DNA of 64,000 nucleotides. It comes from Paludibacteraceae bacterium (lineage in GTDB: Bacteria > Bacteroidota > Bacteroidia > Bacteroidales > Paludibacteraceae). Positions within the stretch are counted from its first letter, which is position 1; each line of letters starts with the position of its first letter. The notes under the pieces were generated by a model. It made no database searches, was not told where the DNA came from, and saw nothing but the letters and a program-made list of their open reading frames with translations. The translations under genes and the position numbers were made by a program. Location of the stretch: positions 1-64,000 of the forward strand of contig CAJOIZ010000018.1 in assembly GCA_905234835.1 (NCBI GenBank), written 5' to 3'. Shown in pieces: positions 17,045 to 25,393 of this stretch.

Positions 17045-19372
17045 TTATCTCTGTCCTTGTGCATTGTAGCGGACGCCGTTGCGCTCGATGATAAGAACGC
17101 CGTTCTCCATGCGCTTGGTGGTGGTGTCAACCAGTTCGCCGTCCTCGGTCAGAACCTTCGTTGTCTCCACACCGTCAATGCTGATAACAACGCGACGAGG
17201 AGCAGAAGCGGCATCATTAATCTTACGGAAGAACGCACGGTTGCCCTTCACGGTCGTACCGGTGGTGGAGGCGTAACGCAGGGTGCTGTTCGCGCCTACA
17301 TAGAACTCGTTGCGGCCATGGATAGTCTGCTTCCACAAGCTGCTGACGAACTCAACACGGTTATCCGTGGTGGGATGTTTCTCAACGGGTGTCTCAAGTT
17401 TAACTCCGTAGAACACCACCTCATTGACAGCCTGGCGCGGCACAATCAGATAAGGCTCGTTCGCCTCAATGGCATTGGTGCGCACGAACTCGAAATGCAT
17501 GCTTCCGCCATCCTGAGAGAGTGTGGCAACACTGAGTCTGTAAACCATATTGTAAAGGGCGTCATCCGCGGTAAGCGTAGTGGTGAACGGTACGGACAGC
17601 GTAGCCCACTGGTCAGCGGTGAAGGTGCGTCCGTCAAGAACAACGGTCAGCGTATTGGTGAAGTCGTAGTTGCTCATGCAGTCCGCCTCAGTCCATGTGT
17701 CAAGCATGGTGAACGGCGTGTTGGCAGCGAAGGTCGGGGTGAGCGTCTTGTTCTCATCGATCTCGCGCACGCGTACGCTGGCTGTGGTGGTATGGTCGCT
17801 CCACTCCGTGAAGTGGAAGCCACGGTTGGCTGTAGCCTTGACGATGATGGTGGTTCCCTCCAGGTAGTTATACACGCCGCCTTCCGCAGGAACAACCTGC
17901 ACGTCGCCGCCTGCTGTCAGCGTTACCGTACCGTTGCTGTATGCGCCTACGGTGATGTTGTAAGTGGGCACCACCACAATCGGCGTTGCGGTGAACACAG
18001 CCACATAGTCCTGTGCGCCGGTCACTTCCGCCACTTCGTCCACGATACCGTCATTGTTGGCATCCCATCCCGCGAAAGCGTAAGTGTAGCTCTCGTCCGC
18101 TATCTTGGTGACATCCTCATCAGCCGGGGCAGTAGGTTTATTGCCGTAAGCAACGTTGCGGCTGTCAATTACTGTCGAGCCATCGTCCTGCAGGAAGCGG
18201 ATGAGGTACTGGCGCGGAGCGGTCGAAGAAGAGAACTGCGCCGTATAGGTGGTGTTGGTCGTGATAGCACCAAGAGTGGGACTCCAGCCTGTGAAGGAGT
18301 AGGTAGTAACCTCAGATACAGTCTGTGTGCTCGGTTTGGTCGGAGTAGAACCGCTGTAAGTGGGTTGTGTTCCGCTTACTACATTGGTATATTGTGCCAA
18401 CTGCGAACCATCCCAGTTGTTGAACGTAGCAGTAACGTAGGAAACATCCTCAACGAAATTAGCTGTATAGGTAGCATCTCCTGTTACGGTAAACTGATTG
18501 CCCGACAGAGTGAGAGTCGTGCCGGAAGTTTTTGACCAACCATTGAATCTATAGCCAGTACCCGCATTAGGAGTTATAGTAATTTTCTGTCCACTTTCGC
18601 ATTTGTAAATATAGTCCTTATTACCCGCCTTAATCGTCAAGGTATAAACAGTAAACGAAGGAACATAAACGGCGCGGACAGCACATCCACATCTACCATA
18701 ATTGGCGGACGAAGTCGAAATACCCGAAGTGTAATTAGAGGAATGGCTTAACGTTACATAATATGCTTGCAAATTCGTATTTGTTGAACCTGTCTTATAA
18801 GTGCTAGTCCAATAATAGCCATAAGTAGTAGTATTTTGTCTACTTGTTGAAGAAGTAGAATTTATTTGACCAGTACAAGACTGAATAACTAATGTATTAC
18901 CATTTTTACTTGTGAGTGTTCCATTAGAGGCATAAGCAGACAAATTATTTTTGAGTGCATCCCATTCATCTTTTGTTGGAGTACGCCAATTAGATCCCCA
19001 GTTAGCAGTTGCTGCATCTTTTGAGGCAGCTAAAGTATTATTAGGATAATAACTGGAGGAAGGTACAGTGTAGTTCGAATTTGTTGCATTGGTTGTCTTA
19101 TTTGAAGTTTCTCCCCAACAAAATAAATAACCTGTCTCTGTGCTAGTTTGGTTTTTTGTAGCAGCTACTGTCTGTCCTACATTTCTATCTGCCCAAGCAA
19201 TACCACTACCCATATCAATAGGGGTAGCATGACCATCATTTGCCAAAGTATAAACGATAAATGTTCCGGCATCTGTACCGTTTCTTGTAACCGTTTTACT
19301 TGCATTAGGACTAACCGCCCACATCTGCGAGGAGATGAAGGCTAAAAGAATTAAAGAAAATAGTTTTTTCAT
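17045..19372 (-). CDS. Large secreted protein with InlB and Listeria-Bacteroides repeats
   Basis: 775 residues with a signal peptide (MKKLFSLILLAFISSQMWA). Residues about 40-240 contain a lectin-like/Fib_succ_major-type domain (LLGSNWRTPTKDEWDALKNN-like stretch; ...GRCGCAVRAVYV). Residues about 240-550 hold four repeats of InlB or Listeria-Bacteroides type (YTANF, YTAQFSS, FHFTEWSDH). The C-terminal region (560-740) matches the domain found in the frameshifted 88-1922 protein, and the tail ends with GVLIIERNGVRYNAQGQR. It is probably secreted or surface-attached; the ligand is unknown. Codon use changes at the N-terminal third, which is visibly A+T-richer than the rest, suggesting domain shuffling. 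Confidence 0.85.
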   Translation of the reverse strand: MKKLFSLILLAFISSQMWAVSPNASKTVTRNGTDAGTFIVYTLANDGHATPIDMGSGIAWADRNVGQTVAATKNQTSTETGYLFCWGETSNKTTNATNSNYTVPSSSYYPNNTLAASKDAATANWGSNWRTPTKDEWDALKNNLSAYASNGTLTSKNGNTLVIQSCTGQINSTSSTSRQNTTTYGYYWTSTYKTGSTNTNLQAYYVTLSHSSNYTSGISTSSANYGRCGCAVRAVYVPSFTVYTLTIKAGNKDYIYKCESGQKITITPNAGTGYRFNGWSKTSGTTLTLSGNQFTVTGDATYTANFVEDVSYVTATFNNWDGSQLAQYTNVVSGTQPTYSGSTPTKPSTQTVSEVTTYSFTGWSPTLGAITTNTTYTAQFSSSTAPRQYLIRFLQDDGSTVIDSRNVAYGNKPTAPADEDVTKIADESYTYAFAGWDANNDGIVDEVAEVTGAQDYVAVFTATPIVVVPTYNITVGAYSNGTVTLTAGGDVQVVPAEGGVYNYLEGTTIIVKATANRGFHFTEWSDHTTTASVRVREIDENKTLTPTFAANTPFTMLDTWTEADCMSNYDFTNTLTVVLDGRTFTADQWATLSVPFTTTLTADDALYNMVYRLSVATLSQDGGSMHFEFVRTNAIEANEPYLIVPRQAVNEVVFYGVKLETPVEKHPTTDNRVEFVSSLWKQTIHGRNEFYVGANSTLRYASTTGTTVKGNRAFFRKINDAASAPRRVVISIDGVETTKVLTEDGELVDTTTKRMENGVLIIERNGVRYNAQGQR

Positions 19373-19447
19373 GATTGTTGAGTTTTAGTTAAACAATAAT
19401 TGTATTTGGTTTGTTTTGTTATACATCTAATATCGGTATGGATTTGC

Positions 19448-20356
19448 CTAAAAAGACATCCCATGACCGAAGAGGTTGTAACTACGCGTGCCGCGTATAA
19501 TCACCACCCTGCCGCCTTGCAATACTTTGCGTGCGGACTCTGCGGACGAGCGTATTCCCGATGTATCCGGTTCTTCCACACCGGTAGGTGTCTCGGGTTC
19601 GGCAAAGGCGGTGAAATAGTCGCCTATGCCCGCGCGTTCCTTATATAAGTCGCGGCACCCATCGGGGTACTCCACCGTTATGTCCTCGGGCGTGGCGTTG
19701 TCCGCCGCCGTCCACGGATTACGCGCGTCGCCCTCCGCGACAGCGCACTTGGGTGGCGTCATTCCGAGAAAACGGAGTTTCTGCAACCTGTTAAGCACGA
19801 TGCTGCTCAGGCCGAGACTGTCCAGTCCGGCGGGCAGAACGAGCGTGGCGATGAACGACTGGGTTTTCTGCGACGAACGGATATACAATCCCTCCTCCTC
19901 GATGACGCGCAGCGAGGCAGGCAGTTCGAGCGTCTTGATGCCCAATCCGTACAGTCCCCTGCGGCGGATGATGCGGACCTGGCTGCCTTTTCCGAACGCG
20001 AGCGTCTGCGCCCACGCACCCTCCAAAGCACCCTCGCCTATCTCCGTCACAGTGTAGGTGTTCTCGCTCTCCGAACTGCTGTCACCTCCCATGCTCGCGC
20101 CGCTGACCGTGATGGTTGCGGGGACAAACACGTTCGCCTGCTCATAGACATAACCGGTATTGGCATCCCTGCAGGCAATCAGCACCGCCTCCTTCATGCC
20201 GGGGTCGCAACTGTAGTACAGCCCGTCGGCATCGTAGGTGAACGTCTGCGCAGCAAGCCGCGGAACAAACGCAAGCAGAAGCAGCGGCAACAACGCGCGG
20301 CACTTTGCAAGCACTATGTGATTCAGACTCGAGTTCATATCCGTCGTTTCAAACAT
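19448..20356 (-). CDS. Secreted leucine-rich-repeat (BspA-like) protein
   Basis: 302 residues with an N-terminal signal peptide ending near PRLAAQ. Residues about 100-220 show LRR_5/BspA-type repeats (VTEIGEGALEGAW, IKTLELPASLRVIEEEGLYI, IATLVLPAGLDSLGL). The tail KVLQGGRVVIIRGTRSYN resembles the tails of the other two secreted proteins of this window. ATG codons at 20356 and 20338 are both possible starts. A 46-residue gene ends 14 bp upstream, so they are likely co-transcribed. Probably surface-exposed; function unknown. Confidence 0.82.
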   Translation of the reverse strand: MFETTDMNSSLNHIVLAKCRALLPLLLLAFVPRLAAQTFTYDADGLYYSCDPGMKEAVLIACRDANTGYVYEQANVFVPATITVSGASMGGDSSSESENTYTVTEIGEGALEGAWAQTLAFGKGSQVRIIRRRGLYGLGIKTLELPASLRVIEEEGLYIRSSQKTQSFIATLVLPAGLDSLGLSSIVLNRLQKLRFLGMTPPKCAVAEGDARNPWTAADNATPEDITVEYPDGCRDLYKERAGIGDYFTAFAEPETPTGVEEPDTSGIRSSAESARKVLQGGRVVIIRGTRSYNLFGHGMSF

Positions 20357-20370
20357 TCTGCGCGGAGAAC

Positions 20371-20511
20371 TTACATCATCAACGCTCCGGGATCATCGGG
20401 ATCGGGGTCTTGAATGACAGGATCAGCACTGATAACGGTAGCATCCATAATACGCTCCATGGCGCCAAACGGAACTGTCTCCGTCAGAGGCAAGTAATAC
20501 GTTTTCTTCAT
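20371..20511 (-). CDS. 46-residue protein, unknown
   Basis: It starts MKKTYYLPLTETVPFGAMER and ends in an acidic, proline-rich tail (QDPDPDDPGALMM). It has no signal peptide or membrane segment. It lies 14 bp upstream of the leucine-rich-repeat gene. I recall similar MKK-starting, acidic-tailed small proteins beside surface protein genes in Bacteroidales. The role is unknown. Confidence 0.6.
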   Translation of the reverse strand: MKKTYYLPLTETVPFGAMERIMDATVISADPVIQDPDPDDPGALMM

Positions 20512-20574
20512 AAGCTTTTGGGTTTATAAAGGTTAGTAATTAAAGTTAATTTCGTTATAAAGTTCGTTACATTT

Positions 20575-20826
20575 AAACGTCCGTTTATTTGATAACAACT
20601 TAAGCAGGGTAAAAGGTGGGCAGAAAGGGACTGTTGGGAGGGCGTTCAGTTGAGCAAAACGTGAACAAAACGTACGTAAAACGGGCAGGAAAGCGGCATA
20701 AAGTCAAGCAAAATGCCGCTTATCGTTAAAAAAACAGTAAAAAAAGCGCAAATAATTTGTACAATGAAAAAAGCCGTTTATCTTTGCCGTCCAATTGTGA
20801 CACTATGTCCATATAAACGGACGTTT
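20575..20826. repeat. 14-bp inverted repeat pair
   Basis: AAACGTCCGTTTAT (20575-20588) and ATAAACGGACGTTT (20813-20826) are exact reverse complements 224 bp apart. Each arm is itself nearly palindromic. The pair brackets a promoter at 20756-20786, so it could be a two-site operator. Confidence 0.7.
20756..20786 (+). promoter_or_regulatory. Plus-strand promoter inside the inverted repeat pair
   Basis: TTTG at 20756-20759 and TATCTTTG at 20779-20786 with a 19-bp spacer. No coding gene starts within 240 bp; a terminator-like hairpin follows at 20839-20866. Confidence 0.65.
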
Positions 20827-20880
20827 GTTAATACTACAGACGGAGCGGCTCACAAGCTGCTCCGTCTCTGTGTGTTTTCT
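20793..20880 (+). ncRNA. Candidate small RNA of about 85 nt
   Basis: Bounded by the promoter at 20756-20786 and a 12-bp hairpin (GACGGAGCGGCT/AGCTGCTCCGTC, 20839-20866, loop CACA) followed by a T-rich run. It includes one arm of the 14-bp inverted repeat. Alternatively it is an attenuated leader of the toxin-antitoxin operon at 21032. Confidence 0.35.
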
Positions 20881-20974
20881 TTACCGAACACACACCATAC
20901 GGTCACTTTCGTCCTGATTTTGTGTAAAACAGGTTCAACTTTCGTTCATTTTTTGTGTAAAATCAACTTAAAAG

Positions 20975-21005
20975 TTGTCTATATGAAAAAATAGTTGCAA
21001 TTTTG
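20975..21005 (+). promoter_or_regulatory. Promoter of toxin-antitoxin-like pair
   Basis: TTG at 20975-20977 and CAATTTTG at 20998-21005 with a 20-bp spacer fit the Bacteroidota pattern with one mismatch. Confidence 0.55.
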
Positions 21006-21031
21006 CCGCGCCAAACAAAAAACCTACGATT

Positions 21032-21580
21032 ATGACTTTTGAAGACATCAAAGCCAACGGCCGTCTCTGGGCAGTACATTACGATGGCGAAGAACTTAAC
21101 GAACTGGACCGCGTGTTCACGCAATGGAACGATGCAGGTTGGCTTCTCCAATTCTTCCGCGAAAACTTTGACGACCTTGTTTCGTACTTCAAAATCACCA
21201 AACTGGACGAAGCCGTATATGACACTATGGAAGACAGCGACGAACTGGAATGTCTTATCTTGGACATCTCTCCCGATGCTAATCTTGATGAGTTGTTCCG
21301 CCCGTTGGAGAATGGTCGTACATCGGAAATGATGCTGGGGAAAGAGAAAGCACGCTTGCGCAATCGTCCGCGTCATGCCAGTTGGCTGCGCTTGTATGCC
21401 ATCAAACTTAATCCGGGTATTTACGTTGTTACCGGAGGGGCAATCAAACTGACCCGTACGATGCAAGAACGTGAACACACGCTCAAAGAATTGGAGAAAA
21501 TGGAGAGAATCAGACAATATCTCGTGGCAAACGGCGTGGTTGATAACGACAGTTTTAACGATTTTATGAAGGAGGACTGA
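21032..21580 (+). CDS. Probable toxin of a type II toxin-antitoxin pair
   Basis: 182 residues, cytoplasmic. The C-terminal half contains RHASWLRLYAIKLNPGIYVV followed by TGGAIKLT, a layout like the final strands of RelE/HigB-superfamily toxins. The N-terminal half is an acidic helical segment. It is followed 2 bp later by an XRE-type DNA-binding protein, the usual toxin-first HigBA order. The family assignment rests on this pattern and on the neighbour; no activity can be read directly. Confidence 0.65.
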   Translation: MTFEDIKANGRLWAVHYDGEELNELDRVFTQWNDAGWLLQFFRENFDDLVSYFKITKLDEAVYDTMEDSDELECLILDISPDANLDELFRPLENGRTSEMMLGKEKARLRNRPRHASWLRLYAIKLNPGIYVVTGGAIKLTRTMQEREHTLKELEKMERIRQYLVANGVVDNDSFNDFMKED

Positions 21581-21582
21581 TT

Positions 21583-21894
21583 ATGAAAACCGTAGAAGAG
21601 CAAATTGCATTTTTGCAAGCACATTCATCCCCTACACCTTCCAAATGGCGGGAAAAAGCGGAGTGGCGCAGAGCCAACAAAGCATGGCTTCCTTATTCAA
21701 GGAAAATCGCTGTCAAAACAGCTCTTGCAATGCAGGACCGGCAAATGTCACAACGTCAGTTGGCTGACAGCATGGGCTGTTCGCCGCAGTATGTCTCCCG
21801 CCTGCTGAAAGGGGAGGAGAACCTGTCTTTGGAAACTATCTGCAAACTGGAGCAGGCGCTCAACGTGTCTATCCTCCAAAATGAATTGGCATAA
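21583..21894 (+). CDS. XRE-family helix-turn-helix protein, probable antitoxin
   Basis: 103 residues. The Cro/C1-type HTH lies at about residues 50-100: MSQRQLADSMGCSPQYVSRL then KGEENLSLETICKLEQAL. The N-terminal 45 residues are basic and helical and could contact the upstream gene product. It would neutralise the toxin and repress the operon. The gene follows the probable toxin by 2 bp. Confidence 0.8.
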   Translation: MKTVEEQIAFLQAHSSPTPSKWREKAEWRRANKAWLPYSRKIAVKTALAMQDRQMSQRQLADSMGCSPQYVSRLLKGEENLSLETICKLEQALNVSILQNELA

Positions 21895-21895
21895 C

Positions 21896-21935
21896 CGCCA
21901 AACACAGAAGTAAACGCCAAACAGGGAAATATTTT
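21896..21935 (+). repeat. Two degenerate E-type repeats
   Basis: CGCCAAACACAGAAGTAAA and CGCCAAACAGGGAAAT follow the antitoxin stop at 19-bp spacing. They resemble the orphan control-region repeats at 16858 and 22339. The DNA to 22240 holds no supported gene. Confidence 0.5.
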
Positions 21936-22243
21936 CCCAAAATGTACAAATCAAACCATAGAAAAAGGAAAATATAATGCGGTTTTGATGCGTTATATTT
22001 TCCTTTATCTATATATTTTGATATGGATTCGGGAAATTATAAGGCTTGTACGAATAGAGAAATAGCAGATATTCAGTTATATTATTTATTAAACCGACAA
22101 AAACAGGAAAGTAAGAAATCCTGTTCAGTCTTTCAGGCAACCAATTGGGACGACTAATGTGCCGTCCTGTAGCCCGTAGGCGTAGATGCCGGTGCATGAC
22201 TTGGTTCTCACATTACCAAATACTTATGCAACTTTTTAATGAA

Positions 22244-22300
22244 TTTGGCGGAAAAGTTTTAATGAATTTGGCGGAAAATTATTGTGCCATTTGGCGGATA
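22244..22300 (-). promoter_or_regulatory. Orphan control region E2: three 23-bp-spaced repeats
   Basis: TTTGGCGGA cores at 22244, 22267 and 22290 are exactly 23 bp apart. They are in opposite orientation to the set at 22339-22420. No gene follows on the minus strand. Confidence 0.6.
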
Positions 22301-22338
22301 GTCATACTAACCGAGCATGCCAGAAGAGGTACGTACGG

Positions 22339-22420
22339 TTTCTTTCGTTAATCGCCAAACAGGGAAGAAAACTCCGCCAAATAGGGAAGTAAGAATCCGC
22401 CAAACGGGGAAGTAAAAACA
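22339..22420 (+). promoter_or_regulatory. Orphan control region E3: three repeats
   Basis: TTTCTTTCGTTAATCGCC leads into three CGCCAAA cores at 22353, 22375 and 22398, each followed by xGGGAAG. It matches E1 (minus strand, 16932 to 16858) nearly base for base. No ATPase gene lies directly behind; the next gene (22825) has its own different repeats. Confidence 0.6.
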
Positions 22421-22430
22421 AGGCGATCCT

Positions 22431-22474
22431 GTTCATTCGTCTTTCATTCGTCTTTCATTCGTCGTTCATTGCCT
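22431..22474. repeat. 11-bp tandem repeat KTTCATTCGTC, four units
   Basis: Four 11-bp units, the last degenerate. The unit sequence is unrelated to the TATCTATCGTR arrays but has the same period. The region 22475-22640 contains low-complexity GATAATT/GATAGTT tracts and a 26-bp stretch (GGTTTATGATTTC and onward) repeated at about 49570. Confidence 0.8.
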
Positions 22475-22640
22475 GTTCAAAAAGTGCCTTCCGGCCTTTA
22501 TTCATCGGTTACAAGAGCGCTATATAGTTGATAATTGATAATTGATAGTTGATAGTTTTGGTTTATGATTTCAAATTGCAAATTTATGGTTTATGATTTG
22601 GGGTTAATTCTAATGACCAATTGTTGGTAAAAACAGGAAT

Positions 22641-22724
22641 TGCTTAATCGGTTAAGCAGTTTTGTCTCAGATTTGCTTAATAGGTTAAGCAATTTTTATT
22701 CAAAAGTGCTTGTTCTATTAAGCA
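22641..22724 (+). promoter_or_regulatory. Operator-like set A: three 18-bp dyads at 33-bp spacing
   Basis: TGCTTAA-NNNN-TTAAGCA starts at 22641, 22674 and 22707 (third copy TGCTTGT...TTAAGCA). Successive starts are exactly 33 bp apart. The third copy covers the -33 element of the promoter at 22709-22740, so a protein bound there would control transcription of ATPase A. Confidence 0.8.
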
Positions 22725-22740
22725 AAACACCATACTTTTG
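22709..22740 (+). promoter_or_regulatory. Promoter of ATPase A
   Basis: CTTG at 22709-22712 and TACTTTTG at 22733-22740 with a 20-bp spacer. Confidence 0.8.
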
Positions 22741-22824
22741 CCGCGTCGCTTGGAGTTCGGCTGTCTTTGTCCGCATCTTCAGCGAAACAAATTATCCCCA
22801 TAGGGTTATAAAGTATATAGGATT

Positions 22825-24021
22825 ATGGAACAACTACAGAACCAGCATTTGCGTCTTATGACCAACCTGAAAGCGGACTGTGAGCGCAGTCTGATGGGCA
22901 GTATCAACTGGAATGCGCGTCTGATTGCCATCCGTGGCGCCCGTGGCGTGGGAAAAACCACCATGCTGCTACAGCACATCAAGAAGACGTATGGCACCAA
23001 TCCGCATGAAGCACTCTATGCGAGTATGGATCACCTGTATTTCACACGCCATTCCTTGTTGGAGTTGGCTGAAGAGTTCCACAAGCACGGCGGACGCTGC
23101 CTGTGCTTGGACGAGGTGCACAAGTACGACGGCTGGAGCCGCGAGATCAAGAACATCTACGACGGTTTTCCTGACCTGCGGATTGTGTTCACCGGTTCGT
23201 CACTGCTCAACATCCTGAATGCGGAAGCCGACCTGTCACGACGCTGCGTGAGTTACGATATGCAGGGGCTGTCGTTCCGCGAGTACCTGCTGTTCAAGGA
23301 GCATCTGTCGCTGCCTGTTATACTGTTGGACGATGTGCTGCACCGCCCGTTGGAGGCATCTGAAGCTGTTATGGCAGTCTGTCGGCCGCTCAAACACTTT
23401 GTCCCGTATCTGAAAGAGGGCTATTACCCGTTCTTCCTTGAGCCGGACATCGATTATCTGACGCAGGTGCAGAAAGTGGTGAACCTGATTTTAGAGATTG
23501 AACTGCCCCAGTTGGGCAATGTGGATATTGCCAATGTACGCAAACTCCGCAGTCTGCTGTCCGTTGTGAGCAGCGGCGTGCCGTTTGCGGTGGATATCAG
23601 CAAAATGGCGCAAATGGCGGAACTGAACCGCAACACCATTGTTGGTTACTTGTCGCATCTGCACAGGGCCGGACTGCTGAACCTACTTTACAGCGATACA
23701 CACAGCCTGAAAAGAATGCAGAAACCCGACAAAATCTATATGGAGAACGGCAATCTGCTTTATGCGCTGTCGCTTTCCGGTGTGGAAGCAGGCACGTTGC
23801 GCGAGACATTCTTCGTGAACCAGTTGGCGTATGGTCATCAAGTGGAGTACTCCAAACGCGGCGACTTCCTTATTGACGGCACTTATACAGTAGAAGTGGG
23901 CGGTCAGAACAAGGACGGCAGGCAGATTGCCGGTGTGGAGAACGCCTTTATCGCCGCCGACAATATCGAATACGCGTTCGGCAACAAGATTCCGCTCTGG
24001 CTGTTCGGCTTCCTGTACTGA
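22825..24021 (+). CDS. AAA_14/DUF4143 ATPase (ATPase A)
   Basis: 398 residues. Walker A GARGVGKT is at residues 38-45 and Walker B CLCLDE near 92-97, with GSS sensor-like FTGSSLL near 130. The middle includes a winged-helix-like stretch (MAQMAELNRNTIVGYLSHLH). The C-terminus fits the DUF4143 nuclease-like fold, but the usual ExK is EVGG (RGDFLIDGTYTVEVGG). Such ATPases are common, often multicopy, in Bacteroidales; their role is unresolved. Its promoter carries three phased dyads, and a bidirectional terminator follows. Confidence 0.88.
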   Translation: MEQLQNQHLRLMTNLKADCERSLMGSINWNARLIAIRGARGVGKTTMLLQHIKKTYGTNPHEALYASMDHLYFTRHSLLELAEEFHKHGGRCLCLDEVHKYDGWSREIKNIYDGFPDLRIVFTGSSLLNILNAEADLSRRCVSYDMQGLSFREYLLFKEHLSLPVILLDDVLHRPLEASEAVMAVCRPLKHFVPYLKEGYYPFFLEPDIDYLTQVQKVVNLILEIELPQLGNVDIANVRKLRSLLSVVSSGVPFAVDISKMAQMAELNRNTIVGYLSHLHRAGLLNLLYSDTHSLKRMQKPDKIYMENGNLLYALSLSGVEAGTLRETFFVNQLAYGHQVEYSKRGDFLIDGTYTVEVGGQNKDGRQIAGVENAFIAADNIEYAFGNKIPLWLFGFLY

Positions 24022-24045
24022 TATTAGGGCGTGATACAAAAGAAG

Positions 24046-24077
24046 CGAGGGTGTGGCTGAAATCAGACACACCCTCG
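24046..24077. terminator. Hairpin between convergent genes
   Basis: CGAGGGTGTGGCTG pairs with CAGACACACCCTCG (one mismatch) around a 4-base loop. It lies between the ATPase A stop and the lipoprotein stop and probably ends both transcripts. Confidence 0.7.
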
Positions 24078-24111
24078 TCATTCGAGGCGGATTAACCGAG
24101 ACGGTCAGCCG

Positions 24112-25356
24112 TTATTTTCTTTTCATGACGTTCTTCGGCATCGTGGTGAGGACGTGACGGTCGAACTGCATATTCTTGCGTGCAGGAGCGGCTTCTTCGT
24201 CCGTAGCGGGAGTATGACGATAGCGGAACATCTCACCGAACTCGAAGCCGGTGCTTACGAGATTGTACTGGTTGGTAATCTCGTTCTGTTCAACCTTAAC
24301 ACCCCAACCGTTGTCACCGCCAAGAGGCAACATCTTCATTTCAGCAGCGGGAACGGTGTACATGTACATCGAGTTGTCGTTGTAAGCCAGTTGCATAGCA
24401 CCTTCGGTGATAACAGCAGCAGGCATAAAGTCGTAGCCGTAGGAATCATACGACTGCATGTACATCAAGCGAATGAGCTGTGCGCCGTGGAAAGCGAGCG
24501 TGTCAGCCGTGTACATTTCATCCTGGAAGGCCTCGAGAGCAGCCTCATCTTCATAATCGGAAGCGATGTACTCGTTGAATTTATCAACAGCGAGCTGTAC
24601 GTGTCCGAAAGCTTCCTCGCCGTTGGTATAAGTACCTTTGGTGAGGACTTTAGCCTGTGTCTTAGCCTGCGTGCTCCAAACACCGGTGGTGATAGAAGCA
24701 GAGTAATCAAATCCACGGTCGGAGTTCATTCCTTCGGGAGCATACCAAGCCTTGCCGGGGAAAGAAGCGATGTAACCTACCGACGAGCCGGCATATTCGC
24801 CATTGTCGTTGATGAAGAAACCGTCAGAGAAGAGGTTCACATTAACGTCCACGAGGAAAGCGCGGAGAGGCACTTGCTCTTCATCTTCGTTGGTCCAGAT
24901 GAAGACGCTGTCCACGGTATCCAAGGTAGCGAGATACTCGTCACCGTTGTAGTAGGAAACACTGGCTTGCGTGAAAGAAAGGTTCTCCAGTACAGATACG
25001 ATTTCCACCTCATACGTAGCCGTAGCTTTGGAAGTGGTCTCGATAATGGTTAGAGTGGTCTTACCCAGGTTCTGCGCGGTGAGCGTAACAACGTTCTTTG
25101 CAATCTTCCAAGTTACGATGTCTTCCACAGAAGCGGTAATCTCATAGGTACCGTTATTCGGGGTAATAGTGAAACGGTCGGTGTTGGCAACTTCAGAGGA
25201 TGTCTCGCTGTCATACACCGTGATAGCCATCTTGACACTGGTCTTGCTGAGCGTCAACTCGGTCGGGTTGTTCTTTTTGTTTTTGTTGGGGTCGCAGCTT
25301 GTAAATACAGAACCCACGATGAGGAGTGCTAAAACTCCGTAAAGAAACTTTTTCAT
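24112..25356 (-). CDS. Lipoprotein associated with SusC/SusD pair
   Basis: 414 residues with a lipoprotein signal (MKKFLYGVLALLIVGSVFTSCD, Cys21). An immunoglobulin-like (Big_2-type) segment occupies about residues 35-120 (VTWKIAKNVVTLTAQNLGKTTLTI). The rest is unrecognised and rich in aromatic and acidic residues. It is third in a minus-strand operon after susC and susD, the usual place of a SusE/F-like surface ligand-binding lipoprotein, though no sequence similarity to SusE is evident. Confidence 0.78.
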   Translation of the reverse strand: MKKFLYGVLALLIVGSVFTSCDPNKNKKNNPTELTLSKTSVKMAITVYDSETSSEVANTDRFTITPNNGTYEITASVEDIVTWKIAKNVVTLTAQNLGKTTLTIIETTSKATATYEVEIVSVLENLSFTQASVSYYNGDEYLATLDTVDSVFIWTNEDEEQVPLRAFLVDVNVNLFSDGFFINDNGEYAGSSVGYIASFPGKAWYAPEGMNSDRGFDYSASITTGVWSTQAKTQAKVLTKGTYTNGEEAFGHVQLAVDKFNEYIASDYEDEAALEAFQDEMYTADTLAFHGAQLIRLMYMQSYDSYGYDFMPAAVITEGAMQLAYNDNSMYMYTVPAAEMKMLPLGGDNGWGVKVEQNEITNQYNLVSTGFEFGEMFRYRHTPATDEEAAPARKNMQFDRHVLTTMPKNVMKRK

Positions 25357-25393
25357 AGTGAATTTGGTTTGTTGAGTTTATAAATAAGGTTAA

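Noticed and set aside
16826..18535. A 569-codon open frame on the plus strand
   Set aside because: It is the antisense of the secreted repeat protein at 17045-19372, which has a signal peptide, recognisable repeats and a family tail. The plus-strand translation has no coherent domain.
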